NCBI RefSeq assembly: GCF_025136295.1
Contig: NZ_CP062788.1
Location: 744,001 to 808,000, forward strand
Length of the DNA stretch: 64,000 bases
Direction: 5' to 3'
Origin: Aestuariispira ectoiniformans
GTDB taxonomy: Bacteria > Pseudomonadota > Alphaproteobacteria > UBA8366 > Aestuariispiraceae
Shown here in pieces: positions 11,514-20,595 of this stretch. The translations under genes were made by a program, and so were the position numbers. The notes under the pieces are model-generated. The model saw nothing but the letters and a program-made list of their open reading frames with translations, was not told the DNA's origin and ran no database searches. The stretch's first letter is position 1. Every line of letters begins with the position of its first letter.

Positions 11514-11782
11514 CTTATTATCCCTTTAAATCTGGAAGTATTAACATGCCCCTCCATGCGCCAGTACGAATTGTAACAAAATAGGTATATTCCAGCAAAT
11601 TTGAATGATGGTTTTGCCTGATTGGCCGTAGGATTCCGACATTCGTAATGCTGTGGTTTCGCTCTTTTTACCTTTCGCAGTTTCTTCTGGCGTGACGCAT
11701 CATAAACCGTCGTTTCCATGCAAGTTTTCAGGCTGAAAGCGAGTCTAGCTAGATAGAGACAAAGAGGTAGGAGGGGTATTTC
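11514..11782. other. intergenic region, nothing recognised
   Basis: This 269-base divergent gap is AT-richer than its surroundings. 6S RNA is often found next to the cyclo-ligase gene in proteobacteria, so I looked for its long rod-like pairing but found no convincing closing stem. A short minus-strand open frame here has poor coding character. Confidence 0.3.
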
Positions 11783-12352
11783 ATGGACGGGGCAGCATTA
11801 AAGGAATGGCGCAAGGCAGAGCGGGAGCGACTGCTCGACTTGCGGCGGGTCCTCTCGGCAGAGGAACGCGCCGCGCGCGATGCCGCGCTGATTGCCAACC
11901 TGGAGAACGTTCTGGGAGATGTGCGCGGCAAGGTTGTCAGCCTCTATTGGCCGATCAAGAAAGAACCGGACCTGAAACCCGTGATGCAGCGCGTGACCGA
12001 CCTTGGCGGCATCTGCGCCCTGCCGATTGTCGAGAAATACGGTCAGCCCCTGGTCTTCAAGAGCTGGGCCAAGGGGGAGCCGCTGGAACGTGGCGTGTGG
12101 AATATCCCGGTGCCTGCCAAAGGGGAGGTGGTCACGCCGGATATCGCCTTCGCGCCGGTGGTCGGCTTTGACCGGAATTGTTATCGGCTTGGCTATGGCG
12201 GTGGATTTTTCGACCGCACATTGGCGTCTTTATCCCCCATGCCCTTTGTGATCGGGGTGGGCTATGCACAGGCGGAAATCCCGACGATCCACCCGCAACC
12301 TTTCGATATTCCCATGTCGGTAATTGTGACCGAAACGGAAGTAATCAAATAA
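11783..12352 (+). CDS. 5-formyltetrahydrofolate cyclo-ligase
   Basis: A 189-residue member of the 5-FTHF cyclo-ligase (MTHFS, YgfA) family, which converts 5-formyl-THF to 5,10-methenyl-THF with ATP. Visible signatures are the basic N-terminus KEWRKAERERLLDLRRVLSAEERAAR, VSLYWPIKKEPDL, and the conserved GYGGGFFDRTL motif near residue 137 in the ATP-binding loop, followed by GVGYAQAEI. The start has AGGAGGGG upstream, a near-perfect ribosome binding site. Length is normal. Confidence 0.95.
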   Translation: MDGAALKEWRKAERERLLDLRRVLSAEERAARDAALIANLENVLGDVRGKVVSLYWPIKKEPDLKPVMQRVTDLGGICALPIVEKYGQPLVFKSWAKGEPLERGVWNIPVPAKGEVVTPDIAFAPVVGFDRNCYRLGYGGGFFDRTLASLSPMPFVIGVGYAQAEIPTIHPQPFDIPMSVIVTETEVIK

Positions 12353-12472
12353 TTACACCTCGATTGATGATTTAATGGAAAGGCCATGAAGCGGTCAGCG
12401 AACTGAAACGCATCTGTCACGTGGTGGCATGATACTGCGCGCCTCTTAACATAAGAATTTGGGGTGACGATC

Positions 12473-14059
12473 ATGTCGCAGGACAAGATGGTGAATAAAG
12501 CGGCGCTTTCCCGGCGTCGTTTCCTGGGTAGCGCGGCGGCCGTGGGGGCCATGACAGCCGTTGGTAGTTTTCCGATGCCGGCCCTGGCGCGGGGTGGTAA
12601 ACCGGTCCTGACGCACGGCCTGCAAAGCGGCGATATCGCCGTGGACGGCGGTGTGGTTTGGGCGCGTGCTGACCGGCCTTCGCAGATGCTGTTGGAAATC
12701 GCGACCAGCGATACCTTCAAGAATTCCGTCCAGTTGCGCGGCCCGGCGGCGATCGAGGCAAGCGACTTCACCGCCAAACAGGTTCTGACCAACCTGCCGG
12801 CGGATCAGGATATTTTCTATCGCGTCCGCTTCCAGGACCTCTATGACCTGAACCTGGTGAGCGAACCGCAGGTGGGGCATTTCCGCACCGCGCCCGCCGC
12901 CAAACGCGACATCACCTTTGTCTGGACCGGTGACACGGCGGGCCAGGGTTGGGGGATCAACGAGGAATGGGGCGGCATGCGCGGTTACGAGACCATGCGC
13001 AAGCAGAACCCGGATTTCCTGATCCATTCCGGCGACAACGCCTATTGCGACGGCCCGATCCAGGCGGAGGTCAAACTGGAAGACGGTACGATCTGGAAGA
13101 ACATCGTCACCGAGGAAAAATCCAAAGTGGCGGAAACGCTGAACGAATTCCGCGGCAACTATAAATACAACCTGATGGATGAAAATGTCCGCCGCTTCTA
13201 CAGCGAAGTGCCGGTCCTGACCCAGTGGGATGACCATGAGGTTCTGAACAACTGGTATCCGGGTGAGATGTTGGATGCAGACGACCGTTACACGGTGAAA
13301 AGCGTCTCCCTGCTTGCCGCCCGTTCGGCCAAGGCTTTCCGCGAATTCATGCCGATGCGCGAACATGCCATCGAACCGGGCCGCGTTTATCGCAAGGTCT
13401 CCTACGGCCCGTCGCTGGATGTTTTCATCCTGGATATGCGCAGCTATCGCGGCCCCAACGATGCCAACAACCAGGTGGAGCCGTCCCAGCAGACCGCCTT
13501 CCTGGGCGAGGCACAGTTGAAATGGCTGAAACAGGAATTGCTGGCTTCCAAGGCAACCTGGAAAGTGATCGCGGCAGATATGCCGATCGGCCTCATCGTC
13601 TATGACAACTGGAAGGACAAAAGCACCTTCGAGAATGGCGCAAACGGCGACGGTCCGGTCCTGGGCCGCGAACATGAATTCGCCAACCTGCTGCGCTTTA
13701 TCAAGAACAACAAGGTGCAGAACACGGTCTGGTTCACGGCGGACGTGCATTACACGGCCGCCCACTACTATGACCCGGACAAGGCGCAGTTCCAGGATTT
13801 CGAACCCTTCTGGGAATTCGTCTCCGGGCCGATCCATTCCGGGTCCTTCGGGCCGGGCGACATGGACAACACCTTCGGGCCGCAGGTCATGTATACCAAG
13901 AACCCGGGTGGCAAAGCCAATCTGCCCCCGACCGAAGGCCTGCAGTTCTTCGGCCATGTGAAAATCGACGGCGACACCGAGGTCATGACCGTGACCCTCA
14001 AGGATATCGCCGACAACAGCCTCTATACGGTTGATCTCAACCCGAAACAGAGCCTGTAG
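12473..14059 (+). CDS. phoD: PhoD-family alkaline phosphatase, Tat-exported
   Basis: A 528-residue exported phosphatase/phosphodiesterase. The N-terminus has a twin-arginine motif SRRRFLGSAAAVGAM and a signal region ending near ALARGG, expected since PhoD folds with metal in the cytoplasm before Tat export. It continues with PhoD hallmarks: LTHGLQSGDIAVDGGVVWARAD (N-terminal Fn3-like domain), TGDTAGQGWG, DFLIHSGDNAYCDGPI and LTQWDDHEVLNNW (metal ligands), and FTADVHYTAAHYYDP. It would release phosphate from organic phosphoesters in the periplasm. ATG at 12473 is chosen; an in-frame GTG lies 9 bases upstream. I saw no clear PHO box. Confidence 0.93.
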   Translation: MSQDKMVNKAALSRRRFLGSAAAVGAMTAVGSFPMPALARGGKPVLTHGLQSGDIAVDGGVVWARADRPSQMLLEIATSDTFKNSVQLRGPAAIEASDFTAKQVLTNLPADQDIFYRVRFQDLYDLNLVSEPQVGHFRTAPAAKRDITFVWTGDTAGQGWGINEEWGGMRGYETMRKQNPDFLIHSGDNAYCDGPIQAEVKLEDGTIWKNIVTEEKSKVAETLNEFRGNYKYNLMDENVRRFYSEVPVLTQWDDHEVLNNWYPGEMLDADDRYTVKSVSLLAARSAKAFREFMPMREHAIEPGRVYRKVSYGPSLDVFILDMRSYRGPNDANNQVEPSQQTAFLGEAQLKWLKQELLASKATWKVIAADMPIGLIVYDNWKDKSTFENGANGDGPVLGREHEFANLLRFIKNNKVQNTVWFTADVHYTAAHYYDPDKAQFQDFEPFWEFVSGPIHSGSFGPGDMDNTFGPQVMYTKNPGGKANLPPTEGLQFFGHVKIDGDTEVMTVTLKDIADNSLYTVDLNPKQSL

Positions 14060-14068
14060 TGACGGGAT

Positions 14069-14095
14069 GGGGCAGTCGTTTCATCCGGCTGCCCC
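14069..14095 (+). terminator. possible terminator after phoD
   Basis: GGGGCAG and CTGCCCC form a 7-bp stem with a 13-base loop immediately after the phoD stop. The following bases (CTTCT) are only weakly T-rich, so this may be an mRNA-stabilising hairpin rather than a terminator. Confidence 0.4.
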
Positions 14096-14099
14096 CTTC

Positions 14100-14180
14100 T
14101 GGAGACCCCCGATCAGGTCGGGGATGAGCAGTGTTTGGTTTGTTATGGATTCCGCTCATTCCCGCGCAGGCGGGAATCTG
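14100..14180. repeat. REP-like palindromic pair, copy A
   Basis: Two hairpins in one intergenic gap: CCCCGA/TCGGGG with a 5-base loop (14107-14123) and ATTCCCGC/GCGGGAAT with GCAG loop (14158-14177). The flanks GATGAGC and GCTCATT are complementary, so the pair can also fold as one large structure. The same design occurs near 16.85 kb and 52.1 kb. Confidence 0.75.
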
Positions 14181-14238
14181 GGATGGAGCTTGGCAATTGC
14201 CCATTGCCAGCCCAATTTTGGCCCGCTATTAACCCCTT

Positions 14239-15378
14239 ATGACTGAAGGGCCCTTATTTCGATATCGTGAGTTGAAAAAGGACGGCAGCCTGCGCGCCGA
14301 TCCGGTTCAGGAACTGGCGGCGGAAAAGCTGCAGAGCCTGCATCATGCCTTGAAAGGCTATGAGCCTTCGGTGGATGACGGTGGCTGGAAGGCGCGTCTC
14401 GGCCTGACCCGGCGTAAGGAGGAACCACCCCAGGGGCTCTATATGTATGGTGGTGTCGGGCGCGGCAAATCCATGCTGATGGACCTGTTCTTCGAGGATG
14501 CGCCGGTGGAGAAGAAGCGCCGGGTCCATTTCCACGAATTCATGATCGAAATCCAGGAAGCCATCCACCAGTGGCGTCAGGAACAAAAGACGCGCGGCTC
14601 CAAGGAGACCGACCCGCTGCCCAAGATCGCAGAGCATGTGGCGAAAGATACCTGGCTGCTGTGCTTTGACGAATTCCATGTGACCGATATCGCCAATGCG
14701 ATGATCCTGGGCCGCCTGTTCGAGGCGCTTTTTGCGCGTGGCGTGGTGGTGGTCGCCACCTCCAACTGGCCGCCGGATGACCTCTACAAGGACGGCTTGC
14801 AGCGGGAGAATTTCCTGCCTTTCATCGAGTTGCTGAAACGGCGTGTCGATATCCTGCATCTGGACTCGCCCACCGATTATCGCCTGATCCGGCTGAAGAC
14901 CATGAAGGCCTATCACGCGCCGCTGGGCCCGGCGGCGACCACGGCCCTGAAAAAGGCGTTCGAGGAGTTGACCGAAGGCGCGCATGTGATCCCGGAGACG
15001 GTGACGGTCAAGGGCCGCAACCTGACTTTCGACCATACCGCCCGTGGCGTCTTGCTGGTGAAATTTGCCTCCCTGTGCGAACAGCCGCTTGGCGCGGAGG
15101 ACTATTTGCGCATCGCACAGCGTTTCCACACCCTGGTCATCGATGGCGTGCCCAAGCTGGGTGAAAACAAACGTAACGAGGCCAAGCGTTTCATGACCCT
15201 GATCGACGCGCTTTACGAGGCGCGCTGCAAGCTGGTCATGGCCGCCGACACGCCGCCCCACGAGATTTACCGCGAAGGCACCCACGCCTTTGAGTTCGAA
15301 CGCACGGTCTCGCGCCTGATGGAAATGCAGTCCCGGGAATACCAGGAACTGCCCCACCGTCATGACGGCGACGGCTGA
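14239..15378 (+). CDS. zapE: cell division protein ZapE (AFG1-like ATPase)
   Basis: A 379-residue P-loop ATPase of the AFG1/ZapE family. Walker A is [15 protein letters not shown] (about residues 72-86), followed by the family motif [18 protein letters not shown]; Walker B is [18 protein letters not shown], and sensor-1 is [20 protein letters not shown]. ZapE acts at the inner face of the membrane at the division site, destabilising FtsZ polymers under stress; the mitochondrial relatives act in respiratory-complex quality control. The length is normal. It stands alone between a REP-like element and a tRNA. Confidence 0.95.
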   Translation: MTEGPLFRYRELKKDGSLRADPVQELAAEKLQSLHHALKGYEPSVDDGGWKARLGLTRRKEEPPQGLYMYGGVGRGKSMLMDLFFEDAPVEKKRRVHFHEFMIEIQEAIHQWRQEQKTRGSKETDPLPKIAEHVAKDTWLLCFDEFHVTDIANAMILGRLFEALFARGVVVVATSNWPPDDLYKDGLQRENFLPFIELLKRRVDILHLDSPTDYRLIRLKTMKAYHAPLGPAATTALKKAFEELTEGAHVIPETVTVKGRNLTFDHTARGVLLVKFASLCEQPLGAEDYLRIAQRFHTLVIDGVPKLGENKRNEAKRFMTLIDALYEARCKLVMAADTPPHEIYREGTHAFEFERTVSRLMEMQSREYQELPHRHDGDG

Positions 15379-15449
15379 TCCACAAATATAACGCGATGTC
15401 ATAAATCCATATTGACCGCCGGGCGCGGGAAGGTTATCAAAGCCCCCGC

Positions 15450-15536
15450 GCCCCAGTGGCGGAATTGGTAGACGCGACAGACTCAAAATCTGTTGTCCTT
15501 ACGGACGTGCCTGTTCGAGTCAGGCCTGGGGCACCA
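15450..15536 (+). tRNA. tRNA-Leu(CAA)
   Basis: Class II tRNA of 87 bases including encoded CCA (15534-15536). Acceptor GCCCCAG pairs with CTGGGGC (15526-15532); T stem GCCTG/CAGGC closes TTCGAGT; anticodon stem ACAGA/TCTGT closes loop CTCAAAA, giving anticodon CAA (codon UUG). The long variable arm is TGTCCTTACGGACG. A terminator follows. Confidence 0.97.
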
Positions 15537-15572
15537 TTCCGCAAAAGACAGACAAACACAAATGACCATGAC

Positions 15573-15596
15573 CGTCGGGATTTTCCCGGCGTTTTT
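15573..15596 (+). terminator. terminator of tRNA-Leu(CAA)
   Basis: CGTCGGG and CCCGGCG pair (one G-U) around an ATTTT loop and lead into TTTTT, 36 bases past the tRNA. Confidence 0.8.
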
Positions 15597-15669
15597 CGTT
15601 TTGGGCTTGGCATTTCCGGCGCATGCTTCCTACATGAGGTATACAGGGTTACCGTTCAGGGGAGGGGAG

Positions 15670-16245
15670 ATGGACGTCGATCACAGCAAAATCAGAGGTT
15701 TCGCCGACCGTCAGGCATTTCATGACTGGCTGGCAGAGCATCACGCCGACGAGACCGAGCTTTGGGTCAGGATTGCCAAGAAAGGCGCAGAGGTCCGGAC
15801 CGCGACCATGGCGGACTGCATTGATGTGGCGCTGGCCTGGGGCTGGATCGACGGATTGAAGAAGGGGCTGGACGAGACGGCCTATCTTCTTCGTTTCACG
15901 CCGCGCAAACTCCAGTCCGCATGGTCGAAACGCAACCGTGACATAGCGGAAAACCTGATCGCAGAAGGACGGATGCAGCCTGCCGGGCTGGTCCATGTGG
16001 AGGCTGCCAGGGCGGACGGTCGTTGGGACCAGGCCTATGCGGGTCAATCGAATTTCGAAATCCCCGCTGATTTCCTTGATGCGCTGGCGGAACGGCCCAA
16101 GGCCAAGGAGACATTCGATGGCCTCAACCGGGCCAATCTATTCGCCATCTATTACCGGCTGCACACCGCCAAAAAGCCGGAAACCCGGACAAAACGTTTC
16201 AATACGCTGCTGGACATGCTGGGCCGGGGCGAGAAAATCCATTGA
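15670..16245 (+). CDS. YdeI/OmpD-associated family protein
   Basis: A 191-residue cytoplasmic protein of the YdeI-like (bacteriocin-resistance YdeI/OmpD-associated) family: FHDWLAEHHADETELWVRIAKKG, then CIDVALAWGWIDGLKKGLDETAYLLRFTPRK and SAWSKRNRDIAENLIAEGRM, the family's core. ATG at 15670 is chosen because GGAGGGGAG directly precedes it; longer versions of the frame would run back into the tRNA. The biochemical role of the family is not established. Confidence 0.88.
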   Translation: MDVDHSKIRGFADRQAFHDWLAEHHADETELWVRIAKKGAEVRTATMADCIDVALAWGWIDGLKKGLDETAYLLRFTPRKLQSAWSKRNRDIAENLIAEGRMQPAGLVHVEAARADGRWDQAYAGQSNFEIPADFLDALAERPKAKETFDGLNRANLFAIYYRLHTAKKPETRTKRFNTLLDMLGRGEKIH

Positions 16246-16270
16246 ACCCGTCCTTCCCGCGAAGGAATGG

Positions 16271-16660
16271 CTATAACACTGTCAGGACCAGATTGGCGGC
16301 GGCGCCTGCGAGCAAGGCGAGAAAGGTGAGGGTCATGCCGGTGGTTCTGATCTTGAAATTTTCCTGTGCCTGGCTGACGCCATAGGCATGGATGCAACGC
16401 CCTGCCAACAGGCTTACCCCGATTGCATGCAGCAGCCAGACGGGCCCGCCCTGTAGCTCCACCAACAGCAGGAGCAGCAGAGTAATCGGTGCATATTCGA
16501 CAAAATTGCCGTGGACCCGGATACGTCGCTCCAGCATCGTATCGCCCTTGTCGCCGAGTGCGGCGCGCAGCTTGTGTCGCATGGTAACCACGCGGACACT
16601 CAACAGAAGCAGGAGCAGCGCGGCAAGTGCAGCATAGATTGGGGTAACGGTGACGATCAT
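16271..16660 (-). CDS. MAPEG-family membrane protein
   Basis: A 129-residue integral membrane protein with four predicted helices, of the MAPEG family (membrane-associated proteins in eicosanoid and glutathione metabolism). It has the family pattern MRHKLRAALGDKGDTMLERRIRVHGNFVEYAPITLLLLLLVE in the first loop and second helix, with RVHGNFVEYAPI as the hallmark. Start at 16660 is chosen for GGAGA six bases upstream. The bacterial members are uncharacterised, with possible glutathione-dependent activity. Confidence 0.9.
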   Translation of the reverse strand: MIVTVTPIYAALAALLLLLLSVRVVTMRHKLRAALGDKGDTMLERRIRVHGNFVEYAPITLLLLLLVELQGGPVWLLHAIGVSLLAGRCIHAYGVSQAQENFKIRTTGMTLTFLALLAGAAANLVLTVL

Positions 16661-16796
16661 CGGAGTCTCCAATAAATACTTGGACCGGCACTATAAAACG
16701 AAACTTGTCTCCTGCCACCCTCATGTCTGATGCAGGTCTCCGAATGGGTAGTGTTGCCGCCGGTGAAATGTTTCAGCTTGGAAGCCTCCGTGGGTA

Positions 16797-16939
16797 CGCG
16801 GGTCAAGCCCGCGCATGACGAATTACTATTAGCAGTACACCTTAGTCCGTTCGTCCCGGCGAAGGCCGGGATCTCCTGATGCCTTCTCAACCGCCGGAGC
16901 TTACGGCCTGAGATCCCGGATCAGATCCGGGACGAACGG
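16797..16939. repeat. REP-like palindromic element, copy B
   Basis: A perfect 13-base outer inverted repeat, CCGTTCGTCCCGG (16847-16859) against CCGGGACGAACGG (16927-16939). Each half also contains its own hairpin (TCCCGGC-GAAG-GCCGGGA, and TCCCGGA-TCAGA-TCCGGGA). Upstream lies another small palindrome CGCGGG-TCAAG-CCCGCG (16797-16813). The whole gap 16661-16959 between the MAPEG gene and xerD has no gene. Confidence 0.8.
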
Positions 16940-16959
16940 TGGTTGTTTGATTGATGACT

Positions 16960-17862
16960 TTAACCACGCGCCAACGGATGCGCTGTTTCCACCAGCTCCC
17001 TGAGTTTTTCGCCGAGCACATGGGTGTAGATCTGGGTGGTGGAGATGTCGGCATGGCCGAGCAGTTGCTGGACCACGCGGAGGTCTGCGCCGTGATGCAG
17101 CAGGTGGCTGGCGAAGGCGTGGCGCAGAACGTGGGGGCTGACCTTTTTGGGGTCCAATCCTGCGTCCAGCGCCAGTTGTTTGAGAAGCTGGCCGACGCGC
17201 TGGCGGGTCAGGTGCCCCTCCTTGGCGGTGGAGGGGAAGAGGAAGGGGCTGTCCTTCATACCCTTGGGCAGAAACACGCTTCGCATGCTGTCATAGTCGG
17301 AAAGCGCGTCTTTCGCCGGGCCGGAAAGAGGGACGATCCGTTCCTTGTTGCCCTTGCCCCTGACGGTCAGGAAGTCGCGCCCGGGGGCGGCGGCATTGGC
17401 GGGCAGGGCCACCAGTTCCGAGATGCGCAGGCCCGTGGCGTAGAGCATTTCCAGCAGGCAGACCAGACGAATGCCTTCCGGTTCCCCGTCCCGATGCGCG
17501 GTATGGAGCAGGGCATCCACCTCCGCCTCGCTCAATACCTTGGGCAGGGGGCGGGTCGTTTTCGGGTTTTCCAGAACCGTTGTCGGATCGTCTTCCCGCG
17601 CGCCCTCGTCATAGAGGAAACGGTAATACTGGCGCAGGCAGGACAGCCGCCGCGCCGCCGTGCTGGCCTTGGTTCTCTGATCGGCCAGATATTTCAGATA
17701 TTCCTGAAGGTCTTTGCCCTGTGCCTGATCGAGACTGGTCCTGCGGGCCTTGAGAAAGCCGTTCAGGTCGAGAAGATCACGCTGATAGGCCTCAAGGGTG
17801 TGGCGGGCGGAGCCGCGCTCCGCCGCCATCATTTCAAGGAAGGCGTCCAGCCGGGCTGCCAT
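16960..17862 (-). CDS. xerD: tyrosine recombinase XerD
   Basis: A 300-residue site-specific recombinase that with XerC resolves chromosome dimers at dif under FtsK control. The N-terminal SAM-like domain (about 1-90) contains LEAYQRDLLDLNGFL; the catalytic domain has YATGLRISELVAL (Arg), HVLRHAFASHLLHHGAD (His-x-x-Arg), LGHADISTTQIYTHV (His and nucleophilic Tyr). All catalytic residues are present. It lies 8 bases after the upstream 617-residue exported protein and probably shares its transcript. Confidence 0.95.
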   Translation of the reverse strand: MAARLDAFLEMMAAERGSARHTLEAYQRDLLDLNGFLKARRTSLDQAQGKDLQEYLKYLADQRTKASTAARRLSCLRQYYRFLYDEGAREDDPTTVLENPKTTRPLPKVLSEAEVDALLHTAHRDGEPEGIRLVCLLEMLYATGLRISELVALPANAAAPGRDFLTVRGKGNKERIVPLSGPAKDALSDYDSMRSVFLPKGMKDSPFLFPSTAKEGHLTRQRVGQLLKQLALDAGLDPKKVSPHVLRHAFASHLLHHGADLRVVQQLLGHADISTTQIYTHVLGEKLRELVETAHPLARG

Positions 17863-17870
17863 GACCCGTC

Positions 17871-19724
17871 CTACAGATCGTTGGTCAGCGCCACCTCTAG
17901 GGCCAGTTTTTGCCCGTCGAGCGTCAGGCCGAGGCTGCGCAGGGTGTAGATGGCATCGACCAGCGCATCCGGGTCGGTTGCGGTTTCATCCGTGGCCCCG
18001 AGCGCGACCAGCATCCAGGCAACGGCCTCTGCCCGCGCGCCTTTCTGGGCGGCGCGCACCATCAGCGTGGTGGCGGCGGGGTTGGGTTTGTTGACCTGTT
18101 GGACCGGCGTGGTGTCGGCAAGGTCGGCCCAGGCCTGATCGCTGGCCGGTTCCTGGCCGGCAACGTCCAGCAGGCGATAGGCGAGATAGGCCTTGCGGGT
18201 CAGGTCGCGGTTGCTTTCATCCTCGCTTTCCAACTGCACGGCCTGGACCCAGCCGGTCCGGTCCGCTTCTTCACGGTTGGCGCGATAGTCGTCGCTGGCA
18301 AGGCGGGCCAACGCCCAGAGACGCTGGTATTCCAGTTTGGCTTCCGGGTCGTGGGCGGCCTGGATGCGCAGATGGTCCAGCCAGGCTTCCGCCGGTTTCG
18401 GACGGCCGATGGCAAAGAGCAGGCGGGTGGCTTCGCCCGCAAACTGGGACAGGTCACCGCGCACGGGTATTTGCTGAACCTGGGGTTTGTGCAGCTCTAC
18501 CGCCACCGGATAGAAGCCGTTCCGGCGGGCCAGTTGCAGCGAGGTACCGATGATCAGGGCCTTGGTTTCCGGGGCGGATTCGATGCTTGCCGCCTGGAAC
18601 AGGAGGGCGCGGCTGCGGGCGTCGTAATTTTCGGTCGCAATGGAGATCGGGCGCTGCAGTTCTGTGTTGTCGAAGGACACGGACTTATACAGTTCCGCCA
18701 GCATATCGGCGTCCACGGCACCCAAAAAGGCGGCCTTTTCCGCCGCCATCAGGCGCGTTTCGATATCGGTGTTCGGGTTGCTGGCAATCGCGCGCAGCAT
18801 GGCCGGATCGGCATTGTCCAGGGCCTGCGCGGGGATCGGCGCCTCCGCCAGCCACATCATGCCCATATGCAGGGGCGTCAGCCGGTCCACCTCAGGCAGG
18901 GACAGTTTGCGTCCGTCGGCGATTTTGGAAACCAGCGCAAAGAACAGCGGGTCCGACGTGCCCTGGTCTTCCAGCAGGGTCGCGCCAAAGCGGGCGGCGT
19001 CCATATTGCCGGCGGACAATTCGCACAAGACCAGATGTTTCTGCCAATAGGCGGTCTCAAGGCCTGCTTTCTGGGCTCGGACAATGTCACAAGCCCGGGC
19101 GACCTCGCCACTGAGCAGGCTTGCCTCGACCACCGTGCGGGTCAGGTCCTGGTTGGTTCCCTCCGGCAGACTGGCGCTGTCATAAAGTTTCAGTGCGTCT
19201 TCTGGGAAACCGAGCTGGGCCAGGCGCATGATGCGCAGGCTCAATAGAAAGGCGGGATTGCCGTCGGCCTTGCTTTCCGCACCGGGCAGTTCGGCAGAGG
19301 TGACCAGCAGGCGATGCGCCAGATCGCGCAGGGCCGGTGAACTCACCTGCGTCGGCAGGCTTTCCAGCAGCAGGCGAATGCGCGCGCGGTCTGTTCCTTG
19401 CCACATATCCACACCCAGGCCGCCATCGGCGCTCAACAGGCCGGTGGTGTTGGGATCGACTGCCTGCAGGCGTTCCACGGTGATGGTGCCGCTGTCGGTC
19501 TCGATCACCCGCGTTTGCGGCAGGCGGGGCGTCACGCCCTGGCCGTTGCCGCCATTGGTGGCAGCATCGGGGGCGTTGTCCGGTTCAACCGGGTTGGTCG
19601 GGAAAAGCGGAACCGGCGCGCTGCCTGAATTCTGCTGTTGAGCCAGCGCCGGTTGCGCGGTGAACAACCCGCCGGCAAGTGTTGCCAGCAGGGCCCCTTG
19701 CTTAACGCGGGAACTGACTGTCAT
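17871..19724 (-). CDS. large exported protein of unknown function
   Basis: A 617-residue protein with a signal peptide (ALLATLAGGLFTAQPALA) followed by a Pro/Asn-rich linker and a long, mostly alpha-helical region with repeated short helices (for example LAELYKSV, LMAAEKAAFLG, AWLDHLRIQAAHDPEAK), suggesting a TPR- or SEL1-like solenoid. Similar proteins occur in Rhodospirillales between xerD and aroK. ATG at 19724 is chosen for GGAG upstream; it overlaps the 3' end of a tiny membrane-protein gene by 23 bases, so translation is likely coupled. Function unknown; periplasmic location inferred. Confidence 0.75.
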   Translation of the reverse strand: MTVSSRVKQGALLATLAGGLFTAQPALAQQQNSGSAPVPLFPTNPVEPDNAPDAATNGGNGQGVTPRLPQTRVIETDSGTITVERLQAVDPNTTGLLSADGGLGVDMWQGTDRARIRLLLESLPTQVSSPALRDLAHRLLVTSAELPGAESKADGNPAFLLSLRIMRLAQLGFPEDALKLYDSASLPEGTNQDLTRTVVEASLLSGEVARACDIVRAQKAGLETAYWQKHLVLCELSAGNMDAARFGATLLEDQGTSDPLFFALVSKIADGRKLSLPEVDRLTPLHMGMMWLAEAPIPAQALDNADPAMLRAIASNPNTDIETRLMAAEKAAFLGAVDADMLAELYKSVSFDNTELQRPISIATENYDARSRALLFQAASIESAPETKALIIGTSLQLARRNGFYPVAVELHKPQVQQIPVRGDLSQFAGEATRLLFAIGRPKPAEAWLDHLRIQAAHDPEAKLEYQRLWALARLASDDYRANREEADRTGWVQAVQLESEDESNRDLTRKAYLAYRLLDVAGQEPASDQAWADLADTTPVQQVNKPNPAATTLMVRAAQKGARAEAVAWMLVALGATDETATDPDALVDAIYTLRSLGLTLDGQKLALEVALTNDL

Positions 19725-19842
19725 CGAGGACCGTCTCCACCTGGTGCGTCGGGGCGGGAATATCCCAGGTGGCAAGAAATGCACCACCGCCGACGATGAC
19801 TGCTGCAACGAGAATAACTAAAAATTTCAGGAGGTTACTCAT
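19702..19842 (-). CDS. 46-residue single-span membrane protein
   Basis: A tiny protein opening MSNLLKFLVILVAAVIVGGG: one N-terminal membrane helix and then a short hydrophilic tail ATWDIPAPTHQVETVLDDS ending in FPR. The WDIPAP-x-x-x-VE pattern is familiar from small conserved proteins in this neighbourhood of alphaproteobacterial genomes, but I know of no function. Its 3' end overlaps the start of the 617-residue exported protein by 23 bases in another frame. Divergent from aroK. Confidence 0.65.
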   Translation of the reverse strand: MSNLLKFLVILVAAVIVGGGAFLATWDIPAPTHQVETVLDDSQFPR

Positions 19843-20010
19843 ACCGCTTCCCAAGAAGTCTTTTGGTTCAGATATTGATTCAGACGTGTATTCTAGGCCA
19901 GTGCCGCCATTTTTCCAGAAGAACAAAGAAAATGTGGCGCTGTCATGGCCCTTTACGCTAATGATCCACTATGGCAATTCTGCGGCAGTGTATATATATG
20001 AAGGCTGGTA

Positions 20011-20595
20011 ATGCAAAGCCTATCGAAAAATAACAACGACCCGGCGGTTATTACCCGCGAAGGGCTGCGTCTCGACAGGCCGATCGTGCTGATCGGCATG
20101 ATGGGCGCGGGTAAATCCGTGATCGGCCGGTTGATGGCAAACCGGCTGGGGCTGGATTTTGTCGATGCGGACCGCGAGATCGAAGAAGCGGCGGGCATGA
20201 CCATTGCCGAAATCTTTGAAATCCACGGCGAAGACTATTTCCGCGACGGCGAGCGCCGGGTGATCGACCGCCTGCTGAGCGAAAAGCCCAAAATCCTGGC
20301 CACCGGCGGCGGCGCCTATATGGACGAACGCACGCGTGAGGCCATCGCGGAGCGCGGCATATGCGTCTGGCTGCGGGCGTCTTTCGACGTGTTGTGGGAA
20401 CGTGTTTCGCGCAAGAGCCACCGGCCGCTGCTGCAGAACCCGGACCCGCAGGGCACGCTGAAAGGTCTGATCGACACACGCTATCCGGTCTATGCGCAAG
20501 CCGCGATCACGGTGGACAGCGATCATATATCCAAGGAAGACATGGTGGATCGCGTGATCGACGCGTTGAAAAGCTATCAGGAGAAAAAGCAGTGA
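20011..20595 (+). CDS. aroK: shikimate kinase
   Basis: A 194-residue kinase that phosphorylates shikimate at the 3-hydroxyl in aromatic amino-acid synthesis. Walker A is GMMGAGKSVIGRLMA; DADREIEEAAG is the shikimate-binding Asp region; FRDGERRVIDRLL and TGGGAYMDERTRE (the GGG motif) follow; VSRKSHRPLLQNPDP is the lid. A 20-residue N-terminal extension is longer than in E. coli but common in alphaproteobacteria. GAAGG precedes the ATG. Its stop overlaps the GTG start of aroB by 4 bases (GTGA). Confidence 0.97.
   Translation: MQSLSKNNNDPAVITREGLRLDRPIVLIGMMGAGKSVIGRLMANRLGLDFVDADREIEEAAGMTIAEIFEIHGEDYFRDGERRVIDRLLSEKPKILATGGGAYMDERTREAIAERGICVWLRASFDVLWERVSRKSHRPLLQNPDPQGTLKGLIDTRYPVYAQAAITVDSDHISKEDMVDRVIDALKSYQEKKQ

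Noticed and set aside
11510-11719. 69-codon minus-strand frame upstream of the solute-binding protein
   Set aside because: Overlaps the start by ATGA, but composition is not protein-like and no ribosome binding site is visible.
11514-11782. 6S RNA next to the cyclo-ligase gene
   Set aside because: No long rod-like fold with a central bubble was found by eye.
15493-15669. Longer N-terminus of the YdeI-like protein reaching into tRNA-Leu
   Set aside because: Would overlap the tRNA; GGAGGGGAG marks the start at 15670.
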